Shown one piece after another: positions 24,503 through 33,856 of a stretch of DNA of 53,714 nucleotides. The notes under the pieces were generated by a model. The model did no database searches, was not told the DNA's origin, and was given only the letters and a program-made list of their open reading frames with translations. Each line of letters starts with the position of its first letter. Position 1 is the first letter of the stretch. The position numbers and the translations under genes were made by a program. This DNA comes from Halococcus sediminicola (GTDB lineage: Archaea; Halobacteriota; Halobacteria; Halobacteriales; Halococcaceae), in assembly GCF_000755245.1 (NCBI RefSeq), contig NZ_BBMP01000008.1, positions 1-53,714 on the forward strand, read 5' to 3'.

Positions 24503-26286
24503 ACACCCGGCGCTGGGCTGAACGGCTCGTTTTGCCGGCTGCGTTCGCACTGACTGTGGGGGTGCTGGCGGTCGTCTTCTACTATCCCGTTTTGAGCGTG
24601 CTGCGCGAGGCGGTCGTCCGGGCCGGTTCGCTGACGGCCGCCCCGCTGCTCGACGTTCTGGGTGATCCCTTCTACATTGGCGCTGCCCACTCGCTGTTCA
24701 CCGCGCCGCTTTCGGTGCCGGCCGGCGTGAGCGAGTGGATTCGAGCCGGATTCCCATCCGTCGGGTTCGGCTTGTTCGGGTTCACCGCCTATCAGGCATT
24801 CCTCTCGACGCTGGCGAGCGTTCTCATCGGGTTGCCGGGCGCGTACCTGCTCGCGCGCTTCGAGTTCCGCGGCCGACAGACGCTGCGCTCGCTAACCATT
24901 CTCCCCTTCGTGCTGCCGTCCATCATGGTCGCGGTCGGCTTCCTCGCCATGTTCGGCCAGAACGGCCTGCTCAACGATGTCCTTGGAGCGCTCGGTCTCG
25001 GGCAGGTGAACGTGCTGTTCACGCTCGAAATCATCGTGCTCGCCCACGCCTTCTACAACGCGCCGCTCGTGACGCGGCTGGTGACGACTGCGTGGGAGAG
25101 CGTCGATGCCCGGCGCGTCGAGACCGCCCGCGCGCTCGGTGCCGGTCCGTTCCGTGCGTTTCGTGACGTGGTAGTTCCCCACCTCGTTCCCGCGCTGCTG
25201 ACCGCCGCACTGCTCACGTTCATCTTTACTTTTCTGTCCTTCCCCATCGTGCTGGCCCTTGGGGGACTTCGGCTTGCGACCGTCGAGGTCTGGCTCTACG
25301 CCCGCGTACAGGACCTCGAACTCGCCGAGGCTGCGACCCTCGGGACCATCGAGACGGTGCTGTCGCTCGCGCTCACCTACCTGTATCTCCGCTACGAGGC
25401 CCGACAGACGGCCGCGAGCAGCGCCATCGCACTCGCGCGCCGACCGCTCTCGCTGGGCTGGGCCACCCTCCGCGACCCGGTTCGGCTGGGTCTCGCACTC
25501 TACGGAGTCGGGGTGCTCGTGCTGTTCGTCGGCCCGCTTGCGAGCATGGTCATCGAGAGCGTCACCGGTCCCGGCGGGTTGACGAGTGCGTACTACGAGT
25601 TCCTCCTCAACCAGCAGGCGACGACGGCCGCCGGCACGACGAAACCCCTGCCGGCGATCGTGAACTCGCTCGCCTTCGGCGTCGGAACCCTCGTGCTCGC
25701 GGTGCCGATGGGCGTCGTCGTCTCGGTGATGGCGGCACGGGGCGGAACTGGCTCGCGGGTGGCCGAGACGCTGATGAGCGCGCCGCTCGCCGTCAGCGGC
25801 GTCGTCGTCGGGCTGGGACTGCTCCAGACGCTCGTCTTCGGCACCACGATACTGGGCTATCGGTTCACCGCCGGCGGCGCGCTCGCCATCGTGCTAGCCC
25901 ACGCGGTCGCGGCCTACCCGTTCGTGACGCGAAACGTCGCCCCGGCGCTCTCCAGTGTCGATTCCCAGCTCGTGGACTCGGCGCGCTCGCTCGGTGCGAG
26001 CCGGTTCCGTGCCCTGCTCGATATCGAACTCCCCCTCGTGTGGACGGCGGTGCTCGCCGGCGGTGCGTTCGCCTTCGCCATCTCGATCGGCGAGTTCGAC
26101 ACGACGGTCTTACTCGCCGAGGGCGTCGAGAGCTACACGATGCCGGTCGCGCTCGAACGGTATATCGGGAATCGCTCGCTCGGGCCGAGCCTCGGCCCGG
26201 CGACCGCGATGGGCACAGTTCTCTTGCTGGTGACGGCCGCGAGCTTTCTGGTCATCGAGCGCCTCGGCGGGCGGTGGGAGCCGTGA
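24499..26286 (+). CDS. ABC transporter permease, fused double-domain (ThiP/FbpB-type)
   Basis: About 595 residues with roughly 12 membrane spans in two homologous halves. Each half carries an EAA-type loop (ETARALGAGPFRAFRDVVVPHL in the first, SARSLGASRFRALLDIELPL in the second) that contacts the ATPase. The GTG at 24499 overlaps the upstream stop as GTGA and gives MNTRRWAERLVLPAAF, a natural start; an ATG at 24475 is an alternative. The same GTGA junction recurs at the next gene. Confidence 0.9.
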   Translation: MNTRRWAERLVLPAAFALTVGVLAVVFYYPVLSVLREAVVRAGSLTAAPLLDVLGDPFYIGAAHSLFTAPLSVPAGVSEWIRAGFPSVGFGLFGFTAYQAFLSTLASVLIGLPGAYLLARFEFRGRQTLRSLTILPFVLPSIMVAVGFLAMFGQNGLLNDVLGALGLGQVNVLFTLEIIVLAHAFYNAPLVTRLVTTAWESVDARRVETARALGAGPFRAFRDVVVPHLVPALLTAALLTFIFTFLSFPIVLALGGLRLATVEVWLYARVQDLELAEAATLGTIETVLSLALTYLYLRYEARQTAASSAIALARRPLSLGWATLRDPVRLGLALYGVGVLVLFVGPLASMVIESVTGPGGLTSAYYEFLLNQQATTAAGTTKPLPAIVNSLAFGVGTLVLAVPMGVVVSVMAARGGTGSRVAETLMSAPLAVSGVVVGLGLLQTLVFGTTILGYRFTAGGALAIVLAHAVAAYPFVTRNVAPALSSVDSQLVDSARSLGASRFRALLDIELPLVWTAVLAGGAFAFAISIGEFDTTVLLAEGVESYTMPVALERYIGNRSLGPSLGPATAMGTVLLLVTAASFLVIERLGGRWEP

Positions 26287-27392
26287 CCGACACCGGAACC
26301 ACAGCACCGTCCGGCGTCGAACTCGAAAATATTACTGTGGAATTCGGCGGCGTCACCGCGCTCGACGACGTCTCGATAGCGGTCGCCGAGGGCGAGTTCT
26401 TCACGCTCGTCGGTCCCTCTGGCTGTGGGAAGACCACCACGCTCCGAGCCGTCGCTGGCTTCGAGACGCCGACCGCCGGCGAGATCCACATCGACGGCGA
26501 GCGAGTCACGGACCTCGCGCCCGAACAGCGCGACGTCGGCGTCGTCTTCCAACACTACGCCCTGTTCCCTCACATGACCGTCCGCGAGAACGTCGCCTAC
26601 GGGCTTCGCTTCCGCGACTCACCCGACAATCTCTCGAACCGTGAACGGGTCGACGAACTGCTCGCGCTGGTCGATATGGAGGGGATGGGCGAGCGCGAGC
26701 CGACACAACTTTCGGGTGGTCAACAGCAACGCATCGCGCTCGCGCGGGCGCTGGCTCCCGGTCCCGATGTCCTCCTGCTCGACGAACCGCTGTCGGCGCT
26801 CGACGCACGCCTCCGCGAACGCCTCCGAGTGACCATCCGTGAGATCCAGCAGGAACTGGAAATCACGACGATCTACGTCACCCACGACCAGAGCGAGGCG
26901 CTCGCCATCAGCGACCGTGTTGCCGTCGTCGACGATGGAACCATCGAACAGGTCGCCACCCCCGAAACCGTCTATCGAAACCCGAGTTCCCGGTTTGTCG
27001 CGGCGTTCGTTGGCGAGAACAACCTCCTCGATGGCGAGGTGACGTCGGCGACCCCACCGCGTGCGACTGTCGAGGGCGTCGCCATCGCGCTTCCCGAAAC
27101 GGCGTCGCTCGCCGTCGGCCAGTCGGTGACGCTCTGTGTGCGCCCCGAGGTGATTGCCTTCGGCGAGGAAAACGACGATTCTCGACCGACGAATGAATCG
27201 CACGAAAGCGGGACGACGCTGACGGCAACCGTCGAACACCGCGAGTTCCTCGGCGACGCCTACCGGGCACACTGCTCGTGGAACGGCCAGTCGCTACTGG
27301 TCAAAACCGATGGTCGCGACCCACCCGACGGCACCGTTCGGTTGCGTATCGACGCGGCGGACGTCCACCTGCTCGCGAGCGAAGTGCACTGA
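26283..27392 (+). CDS. ABC transporter ATP-binding protein (ThiQ/PotA/FbpC type)
   Basis: A 369-residue importer ATPase. Walker A GPSGCGKTTTLRA, Q-loop VFQHYALFPH, signature LSGGQQQRIALARAL, Walker B VLLLDEPLSALD, H-loop YVTHDQSEAL. The C-terminal 120 residues form a TOBE-type regulatory domain (VCVRPEVIAFG region). Translation starts at GTG 26283 in a GTGA overlap with the permease stop, so the three-gene transporter is translationally coupled. Confidence 0.93.
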   Translation: MTDTGTTAPSGVELENITVEFGGVTALDDVSIAVAEGEFFTLVGPSGCGKTTTLRAVAGFETPTAGEIHIDGERVTDLAPEQRDVGVVFQHYALFPHMTVRENVAYGLRFRDSPDNLSNRERVDELLALVDMEGMGEREPTQLSGGQQQRIALARALAPGPDVLLLDEPLSALDARLRERLRVTIREIQQELEITTIYVTHDQSEALAISDRVAVVDDGTIEQVATPETVYRNPSSRFVAAFVGENNLLDGEVTSATPPRATVEGVAIALPETASLAVGQSVTLCVRPEVIAFGEENDDSRPTNESHESGTTLTATVEHREFLGDAYRAHCSWNGQSLLVKTDGRDPPDGTVRLRIDAADVHLLASEVH

Positions 27393-27401
27393 CTCTCGAA
27401 C

Positions 27402-28058
27402 TCACTCCCGCCGAGTGCGTTCGAGATCCTCGCGCGTGTCGATGTCCGTGACTGTCCCCGCGTCGTCGGTTTCGAGCAGCGCACCGTCGCTGTCGAGGAG
27501 GATTCTCCGCCCGCCGACGTCGCCATCGACCGAGCGGAGCGCGTCGAAATGTCTCGCCCCGAATAGGACAGGGTTGCCGCGCTGGCCCTCGAAAACGGGA
27601 GCCACGGCGTCGGCCACGCCCCCCTGAAAGGTACCGACGAGCAGGTCGACGGTCGCGCTGTCGACGAACGGCATGTCGCCGGGAAGGAAGACTGCCGCGT
27701 CCACACCGCTCCCGGCGGCCGCACGCGCACCGCGCTCGACCGATGTCGACAATCCCCGTTCGTAGGCATCGTTCTCGACGAACTCGACGTCGAGGTCGGC
27801 GAGCGCGTCGCGGACGGCGCTCGACTGGTGGCCGAGCACGGCGACGATGCCCGACACTCGTGAGTCACGCAGCGTGCGGGCGGCGCGCCGGACGAGCGGC
27901 GCGCCGTCGATCTCGGCGAGGAGTTTGTTTCGCTCGCCGAAGCGCGTGCTCCCGCCCGCCGCGAGCAACACGCCGAGCACAGTCGAATCGCATCCCGAGC
28001 GCTCCGAAAGCGCCTCCCTGACTGTACTTTCGTCGATGTGGCGCAACGCCTCGCTCAT
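27402..28058 (-). CDS. MocA/MobA-like molybdenum-cofactor nucleotidyltransferase
   Basis: A 218-residue NTP-transferase-fold protein. GVLLAAGGSTRFGERNKLLA (about 30-49) is the nucleotide-binding loop and FLPGDMPFVDSATV holds the metal-binding aspartate. Members transfer CMP (MocA) or GMP (MobA) to molybdopterin; the sequence looks closer to MocA. An unusual N-terminal 28-residue extension precedes the loop. The start overlaps the moeA stop as ATGA, linking it to molybdenum cofactor synthesis. Confidence 0.85.
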   Translation of the reverse strand: MSEALRHIDESTVREALSERSGCDSTVLGVLLAAGGSTRFGERNKLLAEIDGAPLVRRAARTLRDSRVSGIVAVLGHQSSAVRDALADLDVEFVENDAYERGLSTSVERGARAAAGSGVDAAVFLPGDMPFVDSATVDLLVGTFQGGVADAVAPVFEGQRGNPVLFGARHFDALRSVDGDVGGRRILLDSDGALLETDDAGTVTDIDTREDLERTRRE

Positions 28059-29248
28059 TCGAGCACCCGATAGGGAACGACTTTCACCGACTCACCGGCG
28101 TCGAGCGAGTGCTCGGCGAGGACGATACCATCGGCCGTCGTGACGCGCGTGTTCGCGGAGACGAGACCGGGCGCGAACCGTTCGTCGTAGATCCGGAGCG
28201 CCGACTCGGCGTGACCCAGCGGAACGGCCACATCGTCGTCGAGGACGACCGGCACCGCGTATTCGAGGCCGTCGTCAGGGAGTTCGACGCGGTGGGAGAG
28301 CGCTGCGGCGATGGAGGGAAGCCGCTGCTCGCCGGTGAAGAACGGACGGGCGACGAGCACGGCGGCGGTGTGAGCCGCGAGGGGCTTGCCCGGAAAGCCG
28401 ATGGCGAGCGCGCCGTCGACGACCGCCGCCATTACGGGTCGCCCGGGGCGGAGGCGCACGCTCTCGAAGAGGGGGTCGTGTGCGCCGAGCACCGTGGCGA
28501 CGTGGTCGGCGCTGCCGACGCTCGTGCCGCCGGTCGTGAGCACTACGTCGTAGTCCTCGGCGGCGCTCTCGATGGCGTGGCGCACAGTCTCGGAATCGTC
28601 GGGCACGCTTTCGAGGACGGTCGGCTCGTGGCCCCACTCCCGGACGAGTCCGGCCAGAAACGCCGAATCGCGATCGGGCTGGCGACCCTCGTGAATCTCG
28701 GTGCCGGTCGCCACGATAGCCACCGAAAACCGCTCGTGGACGTTTACCTGATCGATGCCGACGTCGCACAACAGCGCCGCGTGCCGAGGCGCGAGTCGCG
28801 TCCCGGCCTCGAACAGCACCTCGCCCGCCCGTGCCGTGCCGCCACGCGGCGAGACGTTCGTTCCCGGCGCGAGTTCCGGTCCCGACACGTGATCGTTCTC
28901 CACGGTGGCGTCCTCGCGTTTCAGCACCGCATCGGTCCGGGCGGGCAGCGGTGCACCGGTGGCGATCCGCGCGGCCTCGCCGGCATCGAGTTCGGGGGGA
29001 GCGTCCTCGGGAAACACTTCACGGACCACCGCCGGCGATTCGTCGTCGGTTGCGACGGCGAAGCCGTCCATCGTCGCGTAGTCGTGCGGCGGTACGTCCT
29101 CGGGCGCGCGCACGTCCGTGGCGAGCGTGCGCCCGGCGAGCGCGTCGATGATCACGTCCTCGGTCGAAAGTGCATCGAGCGCCGCCGTGCGGCGGACGAG
29201 CAGCCGCTCGACCGCATCCGTGCGGGTGAGCGATTCCATTCGGCTCAT
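28055..29248 (-). CDS. moeA: Molybdopterin molybdenumtransferase MoeA
   Basis: Inserts molybdate into adenylylated molybdopterin. Conserved blocks: DYATMDGFAV near residue 55, IATGAPLP near 95, the MPT-binding DVVLTTGGTSVGSADH near 240, and GFPGKPLAAH, which corresponds to the usual G-x-P-G-N-P motif with Lys for Asn. Length 397 is normal. ATG at 29248 or 29239 could start it. Operon with the MocA-like gene. Confidence 0.9.
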   Translation of the reverse strand: MSRMESLTRTDAVERLLVRRTAALDALSTEDVIIDALAGRTLATDVRAPEDVPPHDYATMDGFAVATDDESPAVVREVFPEDAPPELDAGEAARIATGAPLPARTDAVLKREDATVENDHVSGPELAPGTNVSPRGGTARAGEVLFEAGTRLAPRHAALLCDVGIDQVNVHERFSVAIVATGTEIHEGRQPDRDSAFLAGLVREWGHEPTVLESVPDDSETVRHAIESAAEDYDVVLTTGGTSVGSADHVATVLGAHDPLFESVRLRPGRPVMAAVVDGALAIGFPGKPLAAHTAAVLVARPFFTGEQRLPSIAAALSHRVELPDDGLEYAVPVVLDDDVAVPLGHAESALRIYDERFAPGLVSANTRVTTADGIVLAEHSLDAGESVKVVPYRVLE

Positions 29249-29353
29249 ATCGGGGACGGGGCGAGCACGACCATATCGCTTCGCCCTCCGGTGTGCTGAT
29301 CGAGGCGATTATCGACCGACAGTATATCAACGGGCCCACTCGAAACGCGCTCG

Positions 29354-30121
29354 ATGGTCGGAGGGACGGCTCTCGCGGTGTCTGTCGACGGCGAGACGTC
29401 GCCGGTACTCGTCGTCGGGCTGGCGGTTGCTCTCGTGATGGTTCACCTCGGTGCCGGTCGGGTGGGACTGACCGGGCGGATTCCGCGGAGCGGCTGGCTC
29501 TCCTTCGCCGGCGGGACGTCCATCGCGTACGTGTTCGTCCACCTCCTGCCGGAACTCGAAGCCGGCGGCCGGGAGATAGCACCGGTCCGCGAGGCCCTTC
29601 CGTCGTTTCTCGAATACCACGTCTATCTCGTCGCCCTCGTCGGCTTCGTCGTCTTCTATGGGTTGGAGCGGTTCGTCACGCGGGCACGAGCGGGCGACGA
29701 GACAGCGCCCGACGGCGTATCGGGCGATGGCGTGTTCTGGATTCACGTCGGCTCGTTCGCCCTCTACAACGCGCTCGTGGGCTACTCGCTCTACGAGCGC
29801 GAGACCGCTCTGGCGGCGGTCCTGTTCGCGGTTGCGATGGGGTTTCACTTCGTCGTGAACGACGCCGGGTTCCGTCGGGACGACGAGGCACGATACCATC
29901 GAATCGGGCGGTGGGTGCTCGCCGGTGCCGTCCTCGGCGGAGCGCTGGTCGGGACCGTCGTCAGCGTCGACCGGGCGCTGCTCGCCGTCGTCAATGCATT
30001 TCTCGGTGGTGGCGTCATTCTGAACGTCATCAAGGAAGAACTCCCCGAGGAACGCGAGAGCCGTTTCGTGGCGTTCGCCGCCGGAGCAGCGGTCTACGCC
30101 GCTGTCCTCCTCGTCGTCTGA
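29354..30121 (+). CDS. Polytopic membrane protein, ZIP-like
   Basis: A 255-residue protein with about seven or eight hydrophobic spans. GGTSIAYVFVHLLPELE in span 2 and the late NVIKEELPEE loosely recall ZIP-family metal transporters, where H and E residues in such helices bind metal. The canonical H-E-x-P-H-E motif is not present, so metal transport is only a suggestion. No partner gene; it is transcribed alone from a spacer of about 105 bases shared with moeA. Confidence 0.6.
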   Translation: MVGGTALAVSVDGETSPVLVVGLAVALVMVHLGAGRVGLTGRIPRSGWLSFAGGTSIAYVFVHLLPELEAGGREIAPVREALPSFLEYHVYLVALVGFVVFYGLERFVTRARAGDETAPDGVSGDGVFWIHVGSFALYNALVGYSLYERETALAAVLFAVAMGFHFVVNDAGFRRDDEARYHRIGRWVLAGAVLGGALVGTVVSVDRALLAVVNAFLGGGVILNVIKEELPEERESRFVAFAAGAAVYAAVLLVV

Positions 30122-30225
30122 TGGCTCCCAATCGAATCCCTTGATGGGCTAGCACCATCGCCACCGTCATCGGCACTCGGCCAGCGTGTCGGGAGAGTTT
30201 TGCCGAACCGGTGTGAACGACGGGT

Positions 30226-30903
30226 ATGCCCAACGCCTGCATCGTCCGGGGGGAAATTCCGGCCGACGAGTTCGCGCTGTACGAAGCACTCAGTTCGCTC
30301 CCCGACGTCGAGTTCGAGGTCGAGCGCATCGTCCAGAGCGGCGACGAGGCGGCCATGCCACTGATGTGGATCCGCAACGCCCCGGCCGACGCCGTCGAGG
30401 AAGCCTTCGGGCGGGATCCGAGCGTCGAGGAACTCGAACTGCTGTCGGCATTCGACGACGAACAGCTCTACCGCATGCAGTGGGTCTCCGAGGTCGAGAT
30501 GGTGCTCCAGATGCTGACGAACTCCGAGGCGACCATCACCGACGCCTACGGGACGGACGGCCGGTGGTACCTCCGCGTGCTCTACCCCGACCGCGACTCG
30601 CTCTCGAAGACGGTTCGGTTCGCCGAGGACAACGGGCTGACCTTCGAGGTGCGAGCCATCCGGCAACTCGAAGGCGAACCCGCCGGTCGCTACGGTCTCA
30701 CCGAAGCCCAGTTCGAGGCGCTCGAAACCGCGCTCGAAGCGGGCTACTACGAGGTTCCCCGTCGGACCGACCAAAGCGACCTCGCCGACAGACTGGAGAT
30801 CTCCCATCAGGCGCTCTCCGAACGGCTGCGCCGGGCGACCGGCGCGCTCGTCGAGGACGCGCTGCTGGTCGGTGCGGTCGAGACGCGCCGCGACGACTCC
30901 TGA
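30226..30903 (+). CDS. Bacterio-opsin-activator (Bat)-type HTH regulator
   Basis: A 225-residue regulator: an N-terminal sensory-like domain of about 155 residues and a C-terminal Bat-type HTH (LTEAQFEALETALEAGYYEVPR, then SDLADRLEISHQALSERLRR). This architecture is common in haloarchaea; ligands and targets are mostly unknown. It is followed on the same strand by a TetR gene after 44 bases. Confidence 0.88.
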   Translation: MPNACIVRGEIPADEFALYEALSSLPDVEFEVERIVQSGDEAAMPLMWIRNAPADAVEEAFGRDPSVEELELLSAFDDEQLYRMQWVSEVEMVLQMLTNSEATITDAYGTDGRWYLRVLYPDRDSLSKTVRFAEDNGLTFEVRAIRQLEGEPAGRYGLTEAQFEALETALEAGYYEVPRRTDQSDLADRLEISHQALSERLRRATGALVEDALLVGAVETRRDDS

Positions 30904-30913
30904 CGCAAGCGAC

Positions 30914-30923
30914 AGAATATAAC
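30914..30923 (+). promoter_or_regulatory. TATA box of the TetR-family gene
   Basis: AGAATATAAC lies 25-34 bases before the ATG at 30948, the spacing of a leaderless haloarchaeal promoter. Confidence 0.55.
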
Positions 30924-30947
30924 TGCTCGCCGCCGAAGTGGGTAGAA

Positions 30948-31553
30948 ATGAGTTCGTCAGGTGCCGAACAGCCGACCGACACGCGCGAGGAGATCATGGA
31001 AGCGACCTATCGCGCGCTCTGCAAGCACGGCTACGCCAACCTGACGATGCAGGCCATCGCCGACGAGTTCGAGAAGACCAAGGCCGTCTTGCACTACCAC
31101 TACGACACGAAAGACCAACTGCTCGCGGCCTTCCTCGAACACCTCCTCGATCGGTTCACGGGTCGGCTCGACGTCGACGACGACGATCCGGACGCACGCC
31201 TCGACGCGCTCATCGACGAACTCCTCCTCGGTCTCGGCGATGGAAGCGAGGAGAACCGCGAGTTCCACACGGCGTTGCTCGAACTGCGCGCACAGGCTCC
31301 GCACAATGCCGCCTTCCGCGAACAGCTCACGGCGAACCACGACCTCCTCCGGGAGCTTCTCACGACCGTCATCGACGATGGCATCGAGCAGGACGTCTTC
31401 CACGAGGTCGACGCCGAGCGGATGGCGGTGCTGATTCTGGCGACGATGCTCGGCGGGCGCGTCCACCACATCACCCTCGACCGCGAGGAGGCGGCCCTCG
31501 ACGTGCGCGACGCCCTCGAAGCCGAAGTCCTCACAAATCTCCGAAAGGACTGA
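30948..31553 (+). CDS. TetR-family transcriptional regulator
   Basis: A 201-residue regulator. The N-terminal HTH is TREEIMEATYRALCKHGYAN, LTMQAIADEFEKTKAVLHYH, YDTKDQLLAAFLEHLL; the rest is an acidic all-helical ligand-binding domain. No efflux pump is adjacent: the downstream gene on the other strand is the third copper-PQQ dehydrogenase, 11 bases away and convergent. ATG at 30948 fits the TATA position. Confidence 0.9.
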   Translation: MSSSGAEQPTDTREEIMEATYRALCKHGYANLTMQAIADEFEKTKAVLHYHYDTKDQLLAAFLEHLLDRFTGRLDVDDDDPDARLDALIDELLLGLGDGSEENREFHTALLELRAQAPHNAAFREQLTANHDLLRELLTTVIDDGIEQDVFHEVDAERMAVLILATMLGGRVHHITLDREEAALDVRDALEAEVLTNLRKD

Positions 31554-31564
31554 AATTCCGGCTC

Positions 31565-33586
31565 TCAGCGCCGGAGACGGCGCGCCGCCAGCCCACCGAT
31601 ACCGGCGAGCGCGGCGAGCACGCCAAAGCCCGCCCCGTCGCCACTCGTTTCGGTTCCGCCCGTTTCGCTCGATGCTGCGGTCCCGTTTGCGCCACCCGAT
31701 TCGTTCGCGGTGGCTTCCGGCGCGGTCGCCGCGCCGCTCGTCGTCGTTTCGCCCGTGGCAGTCGTCCCGGTCGCGTCATCGTTCGCTGTGGCCGCTTCGG
31801 TCCGTGGCCCGGTCATCGCCGTGGCCTCGGTGGCGGTCGCGTTCGTTGTCCCGGCGGTTGCCGTTCCCGTTGTCCCCGTGGCGGTGATGCGGTTCACCGA
31901 CCCGCCGAGGTCGCCGGCGGAGGTCAGGGCGTACAGTTCGCCGTCGGCGTCGCGGGCGATGGCGATGAGGTAGCCCTCGACCACACCGCCCTCCGCGCCC
32001 TCAACCTGTAACTGCTCGAACTCCCACAGTCCCTTCCTGGTGGGGGTGGCCGCGAACAGCGATGCGCGCGGTTCGCCCTCTTTGCTGTAGTCGCCGAAGA
32101 CGAACTTCCCGTCGAGGGCGTCGATCGAGCCGTCGTAGAGATAGCCGCCGATGACCGAGATGCCGATGGTCTCGCCGTCGCGGGCGTGGGGATACTCGAC
32201 GACCGGCTCTCTGAGCGGTTCGCCGCCGCGCACGTCCGTCGGGGTTCGACTCGGACAGTTCTTCGGCATGTCGCTCAGGCTCTCGGTCCCGTAACAATGG
32301 GTGCCCTCGCGGACGTTCCAGCCGTAGTTGCCGCCCTTCACCACGCGGTCGATTTCCTCGTAGCGGTTCTGGCCGACGTCGGCGACGTAGAGTTCCCCGT
32401 CGGAGAATCCCATCCGCCACGGATTGCGAAAGCCCCACGCGTAGTGTTCGTCCAACCCCTCCTTCCCTACCAGGGGATTGTCGTCGGGGATGCCGTAGGC
32501 CTTGTCGCCGTCGCGGCTATCGACGTCGATGCGCAGGATCGATCCCAAGAGGTTCTCGGTGACGTCCTGCCCGTTGCCGCCACGATTGCGCTCGTACCAG
32601 TCGTCGGCGTGGCCCGCCCCTGCATCCCGTGGTCCGCCGCCGTCGCCGTAGGAGGCGTAGAGATACCCATCCGGCCCGAACGCGACCGCGCCGCCGTTGT
32701 GGACCTTCCGGGGTTCGTCTACTTCGAGCAAGATCCGCTCGGAGTCGGGCCGTGCGCTCGTTCCGTCCGGGGTCGCCTCGAACTCGGCGAGAATCTCGGT
32801 GTGTGAGAACTCGTCGGGGGCGTCGTCGGCGAGCGGGGCGCTGTAGCGCACGTAGAACCTGCGATTTTTGGCGAAGTTCGGATGGGGCGCGAGACCGAGC
32901 AGGCCGCGCTCGCCGGTGAGTTCGGCGAGGCGGTCGCGTACGTCGAGGAACGGTTCCTCGCGGAGTTCCGTTCCCTCGTTGAGATAGGCGACGCCGGGGA
33001 GGTCGACCACGACTCGTCGGTTCTCACCCGGAAGGAGTGCCATATCCGTCGGCACTTCGAATCCGCCCACGACCCGTTCGAGACCGATCGTCGGGCCGGT
33101 CGGCACGGCGCTCTCGGATGAGTTGGTCGTCGTCGCGCTCGCGGACCCATCCGACCCGAAGCGCACGCTTCCGCGCATCGAGGAACGGTGTGGCTCGCAG
33201 ATGTACTCGGCCATTGCCTCGCGCGCGGTGAATTCGAGGGTTTGGGTCGCCCCCTGCTCGCTCATCACCTCGGTGCGCTCGACGACCGCACCGTTCCCGT
33301 CGACCAGCGCGAAGTTGTGGCCCATCCCGTCGAGGTTCGTCCACGTGATGCGATAGTCGACGCCGGTTTCGAGATCGAGCGTCGGGTTCTCCTCGCCGGC
33401 AATGGACTCCGGCGCGCGGCCCTGCCAGCCGGCGATCTTCCCGCCGAGTTCGATGGTGCGGGTCTCCTGTGCGCGCCCGCGTCCGGCGGTGGCAACGCCC
33501 GCGAGCGCGCCGGCCGCCGTCAGCGAGAGAAAGCGCCGCCGAGTGGCCCGACTCCGTTCGTTCCGTGTGTGCTGTATCGAGTTCAC
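31565..33586 (-). CDS. Secreted PQQ-dependent sugar dehydrogenase with N-terminal blue-copper domain (copy 3)
   Basis: About 673 residues, same plan as the pair at 3324-7552: Tat signal (ATRRRFLSLTAAG), cupredoxin-like domain with H (GHNFALVD), C, H, M (CEPHRSSM), GSDH propeller (RGLLGLAPHPNF, RIDVDSRDGDKAYGIP, NYGWNVREGTHC) and a Thr/Ala-rich linker. The C-terminal tail reads GAGFGVLAALAGIGG then R-R-L-R-R: Ala replaces the Pro of the PGF motif. The GTG at 33586 is chosen because it leaves an 18-residue n-region before RRRFL; the frame is open to 33754. It stands alone, far from the tandem pair, and marks the end of the GC-rich core segment. Confidence 0.88.
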   Translation of the reverse strand: MNSIQHTRNERSRATRRRFLSLTAAGALAGVATAGRGRAQETRTIELGGKIAGWQGRAPESIAGEENPTLDLETGVDYRITWTNLDGMGHNFALVDGNGAVVERTEVMSEQGATQTLEFTAREAMAEYICEPHRSSMRGSVRFGSDGSASATTTNSSESAVPTGPTIGLERVVGGFEVPTDMALLPGENRRVVVDLPGVAYLNEGTELREEPFLDVRDRLAELTGERGLLGLAPHPNFAKNRRFYVRYSAPLADDAPDEFSHTEILAEFEATPDGTSARPDSERILLEVDEPRKVHNGGAVAFGPDGYLYASYGDGGGPRDAGAGHADDWYERNRGGNGQDVTENLLGSILRIDVDSRDGDKAYGIPDDNPLVGKEGLDEHYAWGFRNPWRMGFSDGELYVADVGQNRYEEIDRVVKGGNYGWNVREGTHCYGTESLSDMPKNCPSRTPTDVRGGEPLREPVVEYPHARDGETIGISVIGGYLYDGSIDALDGKFVFGDYSKEGEPRASLFAATPTRKGLWEFEQLQVEGAEGGVVEGYLIAIARDADGELYALTSAGDLGGSVNRITATGTTGTATAGTTNATATEATAMTGPRTEAATANDDATGTTATGETTTSGAATAPEATANESGGANGTAASSETGGTETSGDGAGFGVLAALAGIGGLAARRLRR

Positions 33587-33856
33587 GTGAGCGTTCGCTC
33601 GAAGCGAGTGGCGCTCGGAACAAAATCGTGACGACTCGCCGGCCATCCACCCCGAAAGCCGACCGAAAGCACTCGCTAAAAACCTCAAATAGCGATATGT
33701 TCCGGCTCCCATGCTGAATAGAGCGCGCGTATGCGGCACATCGTCCGCGCTCAATGCCGAGATCTACCCTGCAAGATCAGGTTAGCGAGGTCTTGACCTG
33801 CAACCGGCTGGTTCCTACGGCAATTTCATCTCGCGTAGTACCGTATGGGTAGGTAG

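Noticed and set aside
33587-33754. 56-codon N-terminal extension of the third sugar dehydrogenase
   Set aside because: It would bury the Tat signal deep in the protein; the GTG at 33586 gives a normal n-region.
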